DNA from: Gammaproteobacteria bacterium
GTDB lineage: Bacteria > Pseudomonadota > Gammaproteobacteria > Pseudomonadales > Cellvibrionaceae
Reading direction: 5' to 3'
Length of the DNA stretch: 64,000 nt
Assembly: GCA_021151625.1 (NCBI GenBank)
Contig: JAGKWY010000004.1
Location: 36,057 to 100,056, forward strand
The position numbers and the translations under genes are program-made. The notes beneath the pieces were generated by a model. It made no database searches, had not been told where the DNA came from, and saw only the letters and a list, made by a program, of their open reading frames with translations. Below are positions 27,477-36,885 of the stretch, one piece after another. Within the stretch, counting starts at the first letter, position 1; each line of letters starts with the position of its first letter.

Positions 27477-28298
27477 ATGAAATTCGTGATAACTCTTCTA
27501 GGCGCATTTTTTTTAACTGGATGCTGCTTCTTTAATCCAAGTCAGTGTGTCGATTCTGAATCAGCTATTCAAGCTTTGAAAAAGTGTGCAGGGAGCCGAA
27601 TACAGCCATCAGATCACATTCTATATTTCGGTCCAAACAATATCCCAATTGGAACCATATATGAAAAGGTGGAGGACGGTTATGATGCATCATGGCGCGG
27701 TACAGAAATTACTGGAGATGCTCCTCCATCATCAATCGTTGAGAAGCCTGCTTATGGAAATTGTTCATTTAAATCGAAATCCTCAATAGATCTCAAAGCC
27801 GCATTTGGGGCTAGTATTGAACCGCTTCCAGTAGGAGGGGATTTATCCTCTGATTTTAAAAGTGCAAAAGTTATTGATATGTCAGCTGATCAGTTTGGTT
27901 GGGAAACTCTCTATAAGGGGCCATATCGTGACCTTCTTCTGAAAAAAACCAATATACACAACGATATAGTGCAACGAGACGCAGCTGCAACAATAGCTTT
28001 GGTCAAAGTGAAGGGATATCGAGTTACACTCCAAGTTGCCAATGATGCAGCCACAAGCCTGAAAACAAAATATAAAAATGGTCCCTTACCAAAGGGACTT
28101 ACTGGTGACATAGATGCTAATGTAGGTGTTCAATGGACTGGTGACAGCACTTTGGTCCTTGTGATACAAGATGAAACAACGATTGCAGGAGTTATGAGAT
28201 CTTTCAATAAAGGTCAATTGCAATCATCTTCCAGTGCTGAAGACTTTTTTTCTTCTAATGTTGCAGAGGATGGCGGAAAAGTTAAGTTATACGAATAG
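27477..28298 (+). CDS. Lipoprotein of unknown function (cassette gene 6)
   Basis: 273 residues. Starts at ATG 27477, one base after the protease stop, with GGAG upstream. A type II signal peptide ends in the lipobox LTGC. The mature part is a mixed alpha/beta domain with no motif I know. As the last gene it may hold the exported proteases at the outer membrane, or act as inhibitor or receptor. Confidence 0.65.
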   Translation: MKFVITLLGAFFLTGCCFFNPSQCVDSESAIQALKKCAGSRIQPSDHILYFGPNNIPIGTIYEKVEDGYDASWRGTEITGDAPPSSIVEKPAYGNCSFKSKSSIDLKAAFGASIEPLPVGGDLSSDFKSAKVIDMSADQFGWETLYKGPYRDLLLKKTNIHNDIVQRDAAATIALVKVKGYRVTLQVANDAATSLKTKYKNGPLPKGLTGDIDANVGVQWTGDSTLVLVIQDETTIAGVMRSFNKGQLQSSSSAEDFFSSNVAEDGGKVKLYE

Positions 28299-28348
28299 AT
28301 AAATTATCAGATTGAAAATTTATTCTACAAATAATTATCTTATCCCAT

Positions 28349-28374
28349 CTATCCTCGATGTGATGCTAGGATAG
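28349..28374. terminator. Weak hairpin between convergent genes
   Basis: CTATCCT ... AGGATAG arms between the lipoprotein gene and the convergent XseA-like gene. No clear T run; may still end transcripts. Confidence 0.3.
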
Positions 28375-28468
28375 GGGAGGGTCAGTTATCTCGTTGCACT
28401 GACAATGGCTTGCACTGCACAGTAAGCGAAATGAATATACATGGTCAAAAAAGAGATTAGTATTGCTG

Positions 28469-29440
28469 CTAGCTAGCCATTGCCTTGAATACAAAATATA
28501 TTGCAGCAGTATAGGTTGCGACAAGGGCAATAATTTTTACCCAATCTACCTTAGGTTTCTTATTGACTTCAGCTTGAGATGAGCTTGCCAACGAAACATA
28601 TTCCTGTTTCAATCGGGCGTACTCAGATTCAATTTCCTTAAGTTGCTTTTTTCTCGACAGTATTGAATTGACCGCCGAGCCGAAAGCCGTTGGCGTTGAA
28701 TAATATCCATCAGCGTATTGATCAGCCAAGGTCCTGGAGTGGCTGTGTCCAAGCGCGGTGTAAAAAGGAATCGAATATGTCAGCAGAAAATAAACGATAG
28801 CAGAATCGTTCCATATTTCCATCGTACTATCATCACCTCCGCGAACAATAGCGAACGCCCGATAATTTGTCAGCTCTGCTTCTTTGAGGTCCTCGATTAA
28901 ACTATCGGATCTGTTAACACGAATGATGAACCGGTTGATATTCTTCGTATTACTGCTATGTAGTTGCGACAATACGTCATTCATTCCAATGACTGTGCCG
29001 AGCAAGAGCACTGACGATAAATCCTCTTCGGAAAGTAAATCATCGAGGCTAACAAAGCGTGATTTTTTTAGCAGAGATGAGTCGGTTGTTACCGGTTTGT
29101 TCGTTAGCTCCCAAGATCCAACAATATTTCCATCAATGTAACATTCCAGCCCAGATATATAAGTGCTCGGTTTTACAAAAAGCGCACCTTCAACAACGAT
29201 CTGTGATCCTTCATGAACCTGCTGTTTACTGTCACATTTTACTGTGAGGGTAAAGTCTCTATCCTTGAGTGTTATGTAGGTCGCGTAAGAGTACCGATTG
29301 ATCTTGGTAACTGTTCCTTTTGCTCGTACCAGGCTTTCAATTTTTGAGGAAATTTTCTGTTGGCCGTAGTATGGTTTCGCGCACTTGAGTGCGTACCTCA
29401 TATCTGGTGTATTAGAGCTTGAATATATATATCGTTTCAT
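28469..29440 (-). CDS. Membrane-anchored XseA-like (exonuclease VII large subunit-like) protein, copy 1
   Basis: 323 residues. N-terminal OB-fold-like region (KGTVTKINRYSYATYITLKD), then an ExoVII-L-like core: D155 (GMNDVLSQL), R200 (VRGGDD), H232 (LGHSHSRTLADQYAD) and TPTAF. These align with E. coli XseA D155, R205 and H238. The fourth important residue (Asp of GHExD) is Ser235. The long coiled-coil of XseA is cut to about 25 residues and replaced by a C-terminal transmembrane helix (VKIIALVATYTAAIYFVF). A paralogue is at 59232-60212. No small subunit (XseB) gene is near. Confidence 0.75.
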   Translation of the reverse strand: MKRYIYSSSNTPDMRYALKCAKPYYGQQKISSKIESLVRAKGTVTKINRYSYATYITLKDRDFTLTVKCDSKQQVHEGSQIVVEGALFVKPSTYISGLECYIDGNIVGSWELTNKPVTTDSSLLKKSRFVSLDDLLSEEDLSSVLLLGTVIGMNDVLSQLHSSNTKNINRFIIRVNRSDSLIEDLKEAELTNYRAFAIVRGGDDSTMEIWNDSAIVYFLLTYSIPFYTALGHSHSRTLADQYADGYYSTPTAFGSAVNSILSRKKQLKEIESEYARLKQEYVSLASSSQAEVNKKPKVDWVKIIALVATYTAAIYFVFKAMAS

Positions 29441-29927
29441 ATTGTCGAGGCTAAAGATGCAGCCTCAGCTAACGCAAAAAAACTTCACGACCTTCCTGGG
29501 GATGATAATAAAGTGTTTGTGTACTGCGTCGGCGAAAACCGAGTTGGTGAATTATTAGCTTTTAGGACGCATAGAATTGGAGGCTTATCTATTGCGAATC
29601 CTTGGCATTTGGTCGTGATGCAGATTTGGTTTCGCTGGAGAAAAAGTAAAATCAAAACTGAAAAATTCGTCAGCTCCGGCTCGGCAATTTTCAAAAAGTC
29701 TTTTGATTAGTGCTAAGTAGTGATAGTGGCAAGATGCAGGTTCGTCTTGAATCGTTGTTGCCGTATGCCATCGTTACTCATGCTCCAGATAACATAAATG
29801 TAATGTAAACCACATTCAGAAGCGCCAACAAAAAAACATCACCAAATAATTGTTGAATAGGCAATGCTGATCGCACGAAATAAAAAGATCCGCATGAATA
29901 GCAAACAGGGAATTTGAAAATTTTAAG
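29441..29927. other. Intergenic region with a possible gene remnant
   Basis: On the plus strand an open stretch from about 29450 to 29710 reads AKKLHDLPGDDNKVFVYC and then VGENRVGELLAFRTHRIGG, but has no convincing start or ribosome site. It looks like the 3' end of a lost gene. The remainder holds nothing I recognise. Confidence 0.35.
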
Positions 29928-30404
29928 TTGTTAAATACTATAACAAGTATTCCAACGCATGGAGAAAAAGCCAATCCGTCTCTCACAAGGCGGGAAACGG
30001 ATGTTCTGAAGCTAATAGCAGCAGGAATGTCTTGCCAAGAAATTTCCCAAGCCCTCTCAATTAGCAAAACAACAGCTAAAACGCATCGCCGCAATCTCAT
30101 GGGAAAGTTCAAAGTCCATAATGCGGCGCAGCTACTGTTTAAAGCTACGGAGCTTCGATTACTTGAACCAAAAAAATCCTCTGATTTTTATTTCAGCGGC
30201 ATAACACCTCGCGAAAAACAAATAATGGAGCTTTTAATTGAAGGCAAGACGAGTAAGAGCATCGCTCGAAGCTTGAAAATTAGCGATCTCACCGTGCGCA
30301 AACATCGCGAAAACCTCTTAAAAAAGTTGAATCTGCGCTCCACCACCCAACTTGCTGCATGTATTGGGATACGACATCGGGAGTATTTCGATAATGATCA
30401 CTAA
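29928..30404 (+). CDS. Tandem LuxR-type helix-turn-helix regulator
   Basis: 158 residues made almost wholly of two GerE/LuxR DNA-binding domains: LTRRETDVLKLIAAGMSCQE (about 19-75) and ITPREKQIMELLIEGKTSKS (about 91-147). No receiver, ligand or kinase domain is present. The only in-frame start is TTG 29928. It lies 136 bp upstream of a two-gene unit on the same strand and is its likely activator. Confidence 0.82.
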   Translation: MLNTITSIPTHGEKANPSLTRRETDVLKLIAAGMSCQEISQALSISKTTAKTHRRNLMGKFKVHNAAQLLFKATELRLLEPKKSSDFYFSGITPREKQIMELLIEGKTSKSIARSLKISDLTVRKHRENLLKKLNLRSTTQLAACIGIRHREYFDNDH

Positions 30405-30539
30405 CATTCATCATTGCAATTAAGAACTTACTGGATTGACACCCCGTTTTATTTTATGGGGCAACTGAATTTTCGCAAATTGCGAAAATACTATGCTTGC
30501 AATGGTGCATGCATATTTAACCGACCTGGAGAAAGGAAA

Positions 30540-31382
30540 ATGGGAAAGCAAAAGGCAATTGAAGACAAAATGAAGACAGATGATAAGTTTCGTCTGGACG
30601 TAAATAATGAACAAAAGCATATTGACGAGGTTCTGAAACCGAAATCACAAGAATTCGATAAGTTTGTTGATAACTTTTATTTTTCGAACAAGTGGACGGA
30701 TCAGAAGATTTTCGGGCAAGAAATTAAGTATGATTATCAATCCGAAAGCACATTCGATCTCAAAAATATTTCGTCACTAGTACAAAATGCCGCGAATGCC
30801 ATTCTCAGCGGGGGCGTAACGGATCTACTTAATCCACCAGACCCAGTTGACCCAAGTGATCGAAATGCAGCATCTCTGAGTGCCAAGAAAGTCTCCACAA
30901 ATTTAATGGTAAAAGCCGCTGTCGCAACAATCAGTGCCGTCCTGGATCTATTTAGCTATAAAGCCACAGGAGTAATCCAGCATGCAATGGAGAGTCATCG
31001 AATTGCTCCAGGTCTTATGTTGCACGCGCTAGGGGTGACCACAAAGTCAAGCGTCAGCGTTTCGACTTCTGACGGCTCTCTAATTATGAGCGCGATTGCG
31101 TATAAGCTCGTGTGGTGTAAAGACCAGGCTCTGGTCGAACAGGATATGCACTTTATGGCTTTCATTACGGCGCAATTGGATGATTTAGAAGCCTCGCTAA
31201 GAGTAATGCAGACTGACTACAACAAAAAATGCAGAGATATCTCGATACCGATAAGTGATCTTCAGGCCTACCATATGAGGCTGCAATTTCTGAAAAAGGA
31301 TCTTGAAGAATATCGCGCTGAGGCGAATCATCAGAATATAAAAAATGCTACTCAGCTGCGCTTACAATGCGTGAACTCGTGA
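30540..31382 (+). CDS. Unknown protein, helical, upstream of a clan-CD-like protein
   Basis: 280 residues from ATG 30540 (GAGAAAGGA upstream; the frame is open to 30414). A moderately hydrophobic helical centre (TNLMVKAAVATISAVLDLF) and a C-terminal coiled-coil-like part (QLDDLEASLRVMQTDYNKK). No signal peptide. Not recognised. The hydrophobic centre plus coiled coil would fit a membrane-active or oligomerising protein, which is inference only. Confidence 0.6.
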   Translation: MGKQKAIEDKMKTDDKFRLDVNNEQKHIDEVLKPKSQEFDKFVDNFYFSNKWTDQKIFGQEIKYDYQSESTFDLKNISSLVQNAANAILSGGVTDLLNPPDPVDPSDRNAASLSAKKVSTNLMVKAAVATISAVLDLFSYKATGVIQHAMESHRIAPGLMLHALGVTTKSSVSVSTSDGSLIMSAIAYKLVWCKDQALVEQDMHFMAFITAQLDDLEASLRVMQTDYNKKCRDISIPISDLQAYHMRLQFLKKDLEEYRAEANHQNIKNATQLRLQCVNS

Positions 31383-31391
31383 GGGAAAGCC

Positions 31392-31979
31392 ATGACCACA
31401 TACCTGTTCTATGTTAGAGGTCACGGGTGGGAGGAAAAGAATGCCCCCCTTAATCCGACCGATAATCTCCCAATCGATTTAATCACCGTCGGCAAAATGG
31501 GATGCACAATGGAAGATGAAGTGGCAGACACCATTATATCGCAACATTGGAGTGACATTGAGATCAAAGACGCGGTGACGCGGAATAGGTTGATATATTG
31601 GACCCACGATGAGCGCGATCTCTGGTGGAAATACCGCGGCCAGCCCCAGTTTGAACGGCCGAAGGTAGAAATCAATATGTATTCCACATTGAACAAGAAC
31701 TTATGTCTCAGTGGTGATGATTCGCTGAACAATTTACCAAAGTTTCCGAATCTACAAAATTGTGGCATTTGTTATTGGGATGCGAATACCGGCAAACTGC
31801 AGTGGCCTATTAAATTGACACATCGCGAGACGATTACACTGTCAGAGATTCTTGATAAGTTAAGAAATATGCTACAGAGCGATGAAGACATAATCCAATT
31901 GTACTGGACTGCATGCATGGATGCTAATTTCTGGTCTGGAACAAGCAGGGCTGTCAGTTTTAATCCAGCGCAACTTTAA
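31392..31979 (+). CDS. Possible caspase-like (clan CD) small protein
   Basis: 195 residues, 10 bp after the previous gene. TYLFYVRGHG (H11) and IIQLYWTACMD (C175) match the pattern of clan CD cysteine peptidases: hydrophobic strand then His-Gly, later hydrophobic strand then Ala-Cys. The Stv-type domain is a similar alternative. The His-to-Cys distance is reasonable for a minimal caspase fold. A strong terminator follows, closing the unit with the helical protein. Confidence 0.5.
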   Translation: MTTYLFYVRGHGWEEKNAPLNPTDNLPIDLITVGKMGCTMEDEVADTIISQHWSDIEIKDAVTRNRLIYWTHDERDLWWKYRGQPQFERPKVEINMYSTLNKNLCLSGDDSLNNLPKFPNLQNCGICYWDANTGKLQWPIKLTHRETITLSEILDKLRNMLQSDEDIIQLYWTACMDANFWSGTSRAVSFNPAQL

Positions 31980-31989
31980 AACTAGTGTG

Positions 31990-32030
31990 AAAATAACCCA
32001 GTACACTAAAGTATTACTGGGTTATTTTTT
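31990..32030 (+). terminator. Strong Rho-independent terminator
   Basis: 13-bp perfect stem AAATAACCCAGTA / TACTGGGTTATTT followed by T residues, directly after the caspase-like gene. Confidence 0.9.
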
Positions 32031-32040
32031 CATTAAATAC

Positions 32041-32157
32041 TCAGTCCAGCGCTACCTGCTTAGGCGAGGAGAGTCAGTTACGTTGCGAGCAATCGCAGGC
32101 TTACTCGGGGTCGGCGTCGAATATGTGCGGCCATTGGTAAAGTCAGTCCAGTACTGA
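32041..32157 (+). pseudogene. Helix-turn-helix-like gene remnant
   Basis: The frame reads QRYLLRRGESVTLRAIAGLL then GVGVEYVRPLVKS, a helix-turn-helix-like end with no start of its own. Probably the tail of a lost gene. Confidence 0.25.
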
Positions 32158-32286
32158 TATTCCTGAGTCATGCCCGGAACGTTTTCCACTGCTGTCCCCT
32201 GGTTCGTACCGGCTCGTTAGTGCTGTGATAAATGCCAAAAGAACGAATGTAAACTGCGTGGCGATTCGGGCCAACATTTCGTCAAA

Positions 32287-32622
32287 CTAATTAGATGGAC
32301 TGGCCATGTTCTTACGCTCCATTTGCTCAACCAGTTTGATTAACTGCGTTCTCACGTTCAACAGATCTTCATAGGTTTGATTATCAATTATTACAACAGA
32401 ACACTTGTTGCGAAGTCTTAATCTCAGGGGGCGCCGGCTATCTTTAATACGCTGAATATTGGCTTGTACATTACGAGCAAAAAATTTACCACTTAATACC
32501 TTCAGTTGACTTGCCTGAGGAAGCCTTCCGGCAACATCAATCACATTGCCAGTGTTAACTTGTGGCTCTCCCGTGTGAGGGAAGGAGGATATGGTGGGTG
32601 AATCAAGTGACCTGTCCATCAT
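32287..32622 (-). CDS. Phd/YefM-like antitoxin, probable orphan
   Basis: 111 residues. ARNVQANIQRIKDSRRPLRL followed by CSVVIIDNQTYEDLLNV resembles the Phd/YefM fold (basic N-terminal helix, then a strand ending in a Tyr-Glu-x-Leu helix). Such proteins repress their operon and bind a Doc or YoeB-type toxin through a disordered C terminus. No toxin frame adjoins it. The call is tentative. Confidence 0.42.
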   Translation of the reverse strand: MMDRSLDSPTISSFPHTGEPQVNTGNVIDVAGRLPQASQLKVLSGKFFARNVQANIQRIKDSRRPLRLRLRNKCSVVIIDNQTYEDLLNVRTQLIKLVEQMERKNMASPSN

Positions 32623-33191
32623 GAGATTACCTAGCGAGTCATCAGTGAACGATACTCCGACTACAAATATTGCTCAAGGAAACTCCGCATAGTAAGTGAC
32701 TTTAGCGTTGCCCCAATTTTGGGCTCAATTGACTTTTGCCGAAATCCGATTAACAGGAAGCAGCAATTAATTGATTTATTTATGATTTTAACCAGTAGTG
32801 AGACTTATACCTGAAGAAATTGATCCACTTACCGGAAATCGTATTGGGCAAACTTGTATAGTAAAATTTTGGCGGCAAATTCTTAAAGCAGAGCTGGCAA
32901 CTTTAAACATTTGGAGTATGTTTGGTTAAGTGAAAGACAGTCCCTTCAGAACAAAATCAATCATTGAGATATATCAGAGGATTTCACTTGTATTTGATAC
33001 AGCTTTATTGAGCTAGCGGGTTTTGTTGTGCTTGGTGATTAGGAGTTCGTCAGTCAGAGGTAACAACTTCTTACACCCCATGTACGTTGTGGCGTACTTG
33101 GGCGGCGATGCTGACTAAGGGTCTTTGCTTACAGAGAATGCTGTTTGAGTATGACGCGCGGGTCTAAATACGACAGGGGAGTGGTAATAAG
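32623..33191. other. Intergenic region before the GC-rich block
   Basis: No gene recognised. Base composition rises sharply at about 33190, where the next gene starts. Confidence 0.4.
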
Positions 33192-34964
33192 ATGCTTGAG
33201 TATCATGCTCACGTTACAGTGCTGCGTGGACTGCGCGCCACGCTTAGCTCAGCTTTCTCGAGCGATCCTATCCTCGCAGCCAAAGTAGCCGACCTCTCCG
33301 CAACCGTCGATGCCGATCCCGACGCAGCCATAATGGGTGCCTGTATTGATGTAATAGTCGCACATGCCAGCGCTGACGGCACCGAACTCGAACTTCTCGA
33401 AACGGCCGCAGATCTTTGGGCTCATGGCATGTCAATCTACGACGACCTCGTCAAATCACGAACGGAGATCGAGGCATCTCTTTTAAATCCAACAGCGCCC
33501 AATGCCATAGAACTTATGCAATCGGGGGTCAGTCGACTAGACGGAATCCGCACTGGGGCGCTGCAGATCGCCGCAGAAGCGGAAAGCCTCAAGCAAGCCA
33601 TATCTCCCCTCCGACATCTGAATCCGCACGCTCGACAGGCCGATGCGCCATCGAAAGACTGGAGCTGGCGCGACGCGTTTCTGGGACGCCGCACGGAAGC
33701 CTTCGTTCGTCACGCGTTTGAAGGGACTAGCTCGCGGGAGAAGGCTTTCGCCTTTGGAGTTCTGAGTAGTTATGCGGGTAACACTGCCGGATCGGCTTTT
33801 CTAGGCTGCGTCGTTGGAGGTCCCCGGCGATCACACCGCTATCGCGATCGAATCGCCCGTAACACCGTTGGTGCATGGCTGCGCAGCACTTTCAATACAC
33901 CAGACACGATTGCTCTGTCGAAGCATATGACCTTCAGCGGTCCGACCGGAACGACATCATTCCCAGCCGACCTCGCGAAGATCCTCAAGCACGCCTTCAC
34001 CGAGACATACCCAAGCCGCCCCGCCCCAAACCTGGATCTTGGATTACAGAGAACAGTTCGGCACCTTGAGCTGCTCGATGCCTTCCGCCGGCCTCCGGTC
34101 CCCCAGCCTCCGACCCTGTCGCTGGTGCAGGGAGGGGATGTGACGGGGTCGATGACCCTAATGTCTTCCAGCGGTGACCCCAACGTTCCCTCAGTTGGGA
34201 TCGGTCTCGACCCGGACATGACGCCCCAAATGCCCGGTCACGCCGATTCGGAGAAGAGCAGTGGAGGCGCTTGCCTCGGAATCCTAATCGCGCTGATAAC
34301 CCTTGGCATCGCGCTCCTCATCTACTGTTTAGGTAAAAGGGCGATCAATAAGAAGTGCAAAGTCCAAGACTTTCTCGACGAATTTCAGGGTTCGGAAGAG
34401 CCTGACCCCCGAGTCCCAACCGGTATCAGCCAGCAACAGTTGAAAGACATGGCCGAGCCGGAAGGAGCCGCCCATATTGTGCAAGAACTTTTCAATATGC
34501 AAATGCTTCTCTGGCAGGGCTTTGACGCGGCGTTGTCCTACCTGACCGTGACGGGCCTCCTCTATCCGGACGATCTACTCATACAGACCGATCTGTATCA
34601 GCAATTCGTGGTGACCCCTGTCAGATCGACCTGGCCGCACCGTGAGGAGGCAACAGCAGCAGCTAACTATCATGAGAACCCAACGAGCCCAATCGAACAG
34701 CCTGCCTCCAGCGCTCCCCCATTCCCACCTTACGAAACGCCGGCCGCGTTCGTGTCGCTCCACGGAGGGAATGAAACCCACAGCGCTGGCCGCATCGCGG
34801 CGGATCTTCTCTGCCAAATCCTCAGAGGTGAGATGGGCTCTTCGAACAATGACCTGGATGCTGACCGAGGATTCCTGCACCCCGCATGGCATGTTGCAGC
34901 CGGAACGTCAGTACACGATGCAGTTCTGAGCGTTGATGTCCTTCCCTACAAGGCGGAGAATTAA
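33192..34964 (+). CDS. Large protein of unknown function with a central membrane helix (GC-rich block)
   Basis: 590 residues. N-terminal helical part (1-160), a His/Arg-rich middle, one transmembrane helix at about 365-388 (ACLGILIALITLGIALLIYC), then a soluble C-terminal region with a Pro-rich linker. No known motif found. Codons are GC-ending, unlike the AT-rich cargo around it, so it was gained from a different source. Followed 1 bp later by the next gene. Confidence 0.6.
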   Translation: MLEYHAHVTVLRGLRATLSSAFSSDPILAAKVADLSATVDADPDAAIMGACIDVIVAHASADGTELELLETAADLWAHGMSIYDDLVKSRTEIEASLLNPTAPNAIELMQSGVSRLDGIRTGALQIAAEAESLKQAISPLRHLNPHARQADAPSKDWSWRDAFLGRRTEAFVRHAFEGTSSREKAFAFGVLSSYAGNTAGSAFLGCVVGGPRRSHRYRDRIARNTVGAWLRSTFNTPDTIALSKHMTFSGPTGTTSFPADLAKILKHAFTETYPSRPAPNLDLGLQRTVRHLELLDAFRRPPVPQPPTLSLVQGGDVTGSMTLMSSSGDPNVPSVGIGLDPDMTPQMPGHADSEKSSGGACLGILIALITLGIALLIYCLGKRAINKKCKVQDFLDEFQGSEEPDPRVPTGISQQQLKDMAEPEGAAHIVQELFNMQMLLWQGFDAALSYLTVTGLLYPDDLLIQTDLYQQFVVTPVRSTWPHREEATAAANYHENPTSPIEQPASSAPPFPPYETPAAFVSLHGGNETHSAGRIAADLLCQILRGEMGSSNNDLDADRGFLHPAWHVAAGTSVHDAVLSVDVLPYKAEN

Positions 34965-34965
34965 T

Positions 34966-35919
34966 ATGGCCATCAAACCTCCGCGCCCAGCGAAGGAATG
35001 TCCCCCAGCTAGTGATAGGCACGACCATGGGAAGCGCGACGAGCAGCTTCCAAGTACTTATCTTGTCATTCCGTACTTCAGCGGCGACAAGGGACGCCCA
35101 TCAATTGAGCGCCCCTTAAGTTCGAGTATTGTCTCGTGGCTCTGCCCATCTATTGTCGTGAATGGGCAGCCTGGCAAGAATCAGTTCAAGCGCGGCGAAC
35201 CCACGAGCGTCACCGTCGATGTAGCCAACTGGGGCGCCGGAGCACTCTCTGCACCTGTAGTCGTCCAGTTGTGGTGGTCCGACCCGTCCACCGGATTCAC
35301 TAAGAAGAACCTCTTCGGCCAGAGCGTGGTGATCGCTCCTACTGGCGGAGGAGTTCGGAGATCGCCGGCAATCGTTGGAGTCATCCCGGCCTCAGCTCCT
35401 CCGCACATCTGCTTCCTCGCGCACGTAACGAGCCCGCTCGACAATGGAACACCGGGTGCACTGGCCCATCCTGTCAACGACCGTCACTGGGCACAACTCA
35501 ACGTTGCGGAGGTTACAACAACTGTTGGGCAGCAATTCCAATTCATGGTCTGGGTCGGCAATCCAATGCGCCGTGCTTCAACGTTCGCTGTCGAGGTTCG
35601 GGCGGTGTCACGCGAACTGCTTCCAGCACTTGAACGCATCAGGCGAGGCACGTTGACGCGCCCTGATCGCGCCTCACTCCGTCTCTTCGAACTGAGGAGA
35701 GGTGGTGGTGACGAGATATGTGGGGGGGAGCGAGAAGACCGGTACGCAGTGACGCTGGAACCTGGAGAACGTCGTGCAGTTCATATGATTGGAGAGTTGC
35801 CAGCCAACACGGAGCCAGGAACCAGTGCGGCGTTCGAGATTGTGCAGAGTGTAGGTGAACACGATGGGCAGCGTGTCGTGGGGGCTGTTGGTCTGATTGT
35901 AACAGCACGCCCGCATTAA
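34966..35919 (+). CDS. Protein with beta-sandwich (CARDB-like) repeats (GC-rich block)
   Basis: 317 residues from ATG 34966, one base after the previous stop, with GGCGGAG upstream. The middle reads like a CARDB/Ig-type strand pattern (FKRGEPTSVTVDVANWGAGA and PVVVQLWWSDP). The end (YAVTLEPGERRAVHMIGEL) resembles a second beta sandwich. No signal peptide seen. Same GC-rich codon use as its neighbour, so the two moved together. Function unknown. Confidence 0.6.
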   Translation: MAIKPPRPAKECPPASDRHDHGKRDEQLPSTYLVIPYFSGDKGRPSIERPLSSSIVSWLCPSIVVNGQPGKNQFKRGEPTSVTVDVANWGAGALSAPVVVQLWWSDPSTGFTKKNLFGQSVVIAPTGGGVRRSPAIVGVIPASAPPHICFLAHVTSPLDNGTPGALAHPVNDRHWAQLNVAEVTTTVGQQFQFMVWVGNPMRRASTFAVEVRAVSRELLPALERIRRGTLTRPDRASLRLFELRRGGGDEICGGEREDRYAVTLEPGERRAVHMIGELPANTEPGTSAAFEIVQSVGEHDGQRVVGAVGLIVTARPH

Positions 35920-36066
35920 TGCCGTGTTTTAGAGGGCGATCATGAGCGACGCAAGATCAGTGTCTGTTAATTTGTGTCTGAATTTGCCCAATTTTTGCGT
36001 TTAATAATGTGTCAGGATCTGACCTTTCCCCAATCTCAGTGCCACTTCGAGGATGAGATTTCCATG

Positions 36067-36885
36067 TTAAGCCGCCAGCTTGGCGAACGCCACTGGCGAC
36101 AAATAATTTAATGAACTGTGTGGTCTTTCGTGGTTGTAATGGTTTCGCCATAGATCAATTTCATAGCGCGCTTCCTCTATTGTTCTAAACCAATGCAGGT
36201 TTAAATATTCATTTCGGAATTTTCCATTCACACTTTCAACAAATGCATTTTGTGTAGGCTTGCCTGGCTGGATAAATCCCAGTGCAACCCGTGACTCCTT
36301 GCTCCAGAAAAACATAGCCTTACTGGTAAACTCGGTTCCGTTATCACAGATAATTCGATTCGGTGAGCCACGCGTTTCAATGAGTTTATTGAGAAAACGT
36401 GTCACCTGATGTCCACTGATTGAAAACATAACCAACTGACCAATCATCTCGCGTGAGAAATCATCAATCACATTGAGCACACGAAAGCGGCGACCATTAG
36501 CCAGTTGGTCATACACAAAATCCATCGACCATCGTTCGTTCACACGCGTTAGCACTGCCGTTGGCTGGCGTGGCCGCTGGAGGCGTTTGCGCTTCTTTGT
36601 TCGCACCTGCAATCCTTCGCTGCGATAGAGTCGGTAGGTTCGCTTTTTATTGACAACGACTCCTTCTCGCCGCAATAAACTATGGAGCATCAAGTATCCG
36701 TATTTGGGATATTGCACAGCTAATGCCTTTAACTGATCGCGAAGGTGTTCATCGTTATCTTTTGTCGGCAGATAGCGATGAGAACTTCGACTAATACCAA
36801 TTAGCCTGCACGCGGTGCGCTCACTCAATTTATGCTGGCTCATCAGGTGGCCTACCATTTGGCGTTTGCCTGTAGGCTTCACCAC
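36067..36885 (-). CDS. IS3-family transposase OrfB (rve integrase core)
   Basis: 272 residues. DDE catalytic residues are visible in SMDFVYDQL, ICDNGTEF and NAFVESVNGKFRNE, with the YNHERPHSSL end typical of the family. Overlaps orfA by 7 bases. Intact, so the copy may be active. Confidence 0.92.
   Translation of the reverse strand: MVKPTGKRQMVGHLMSQHKLSERTACRLIGISRSSHRYLPTKDNDEHLRDQLKALAVQYPKYGYLMLHSLLRREGVVVNKKRTYRLYRSEGLQVRTKKRKRLQRPRQPTAVLTRVNERWSMDFVYDQLANGRRFRVLNVIDDFSREMIGQLVMFSISGHQVTRFLNKLIETRGSPNRIICDNGTEFTSKAMFFWSKESRVALGFIQPGKPTQNAFVESVNGKFRNEYLNLHWFRTIEEARYEIDLWRNHYNHERPHSSLNYLSPVAFAKLAA

Noticed and set aside
33839..34219. 126-codon minus-strand frame in the GC-rich block
   Set aside because: Shadow of the 590-residue gene, explained by high GC.
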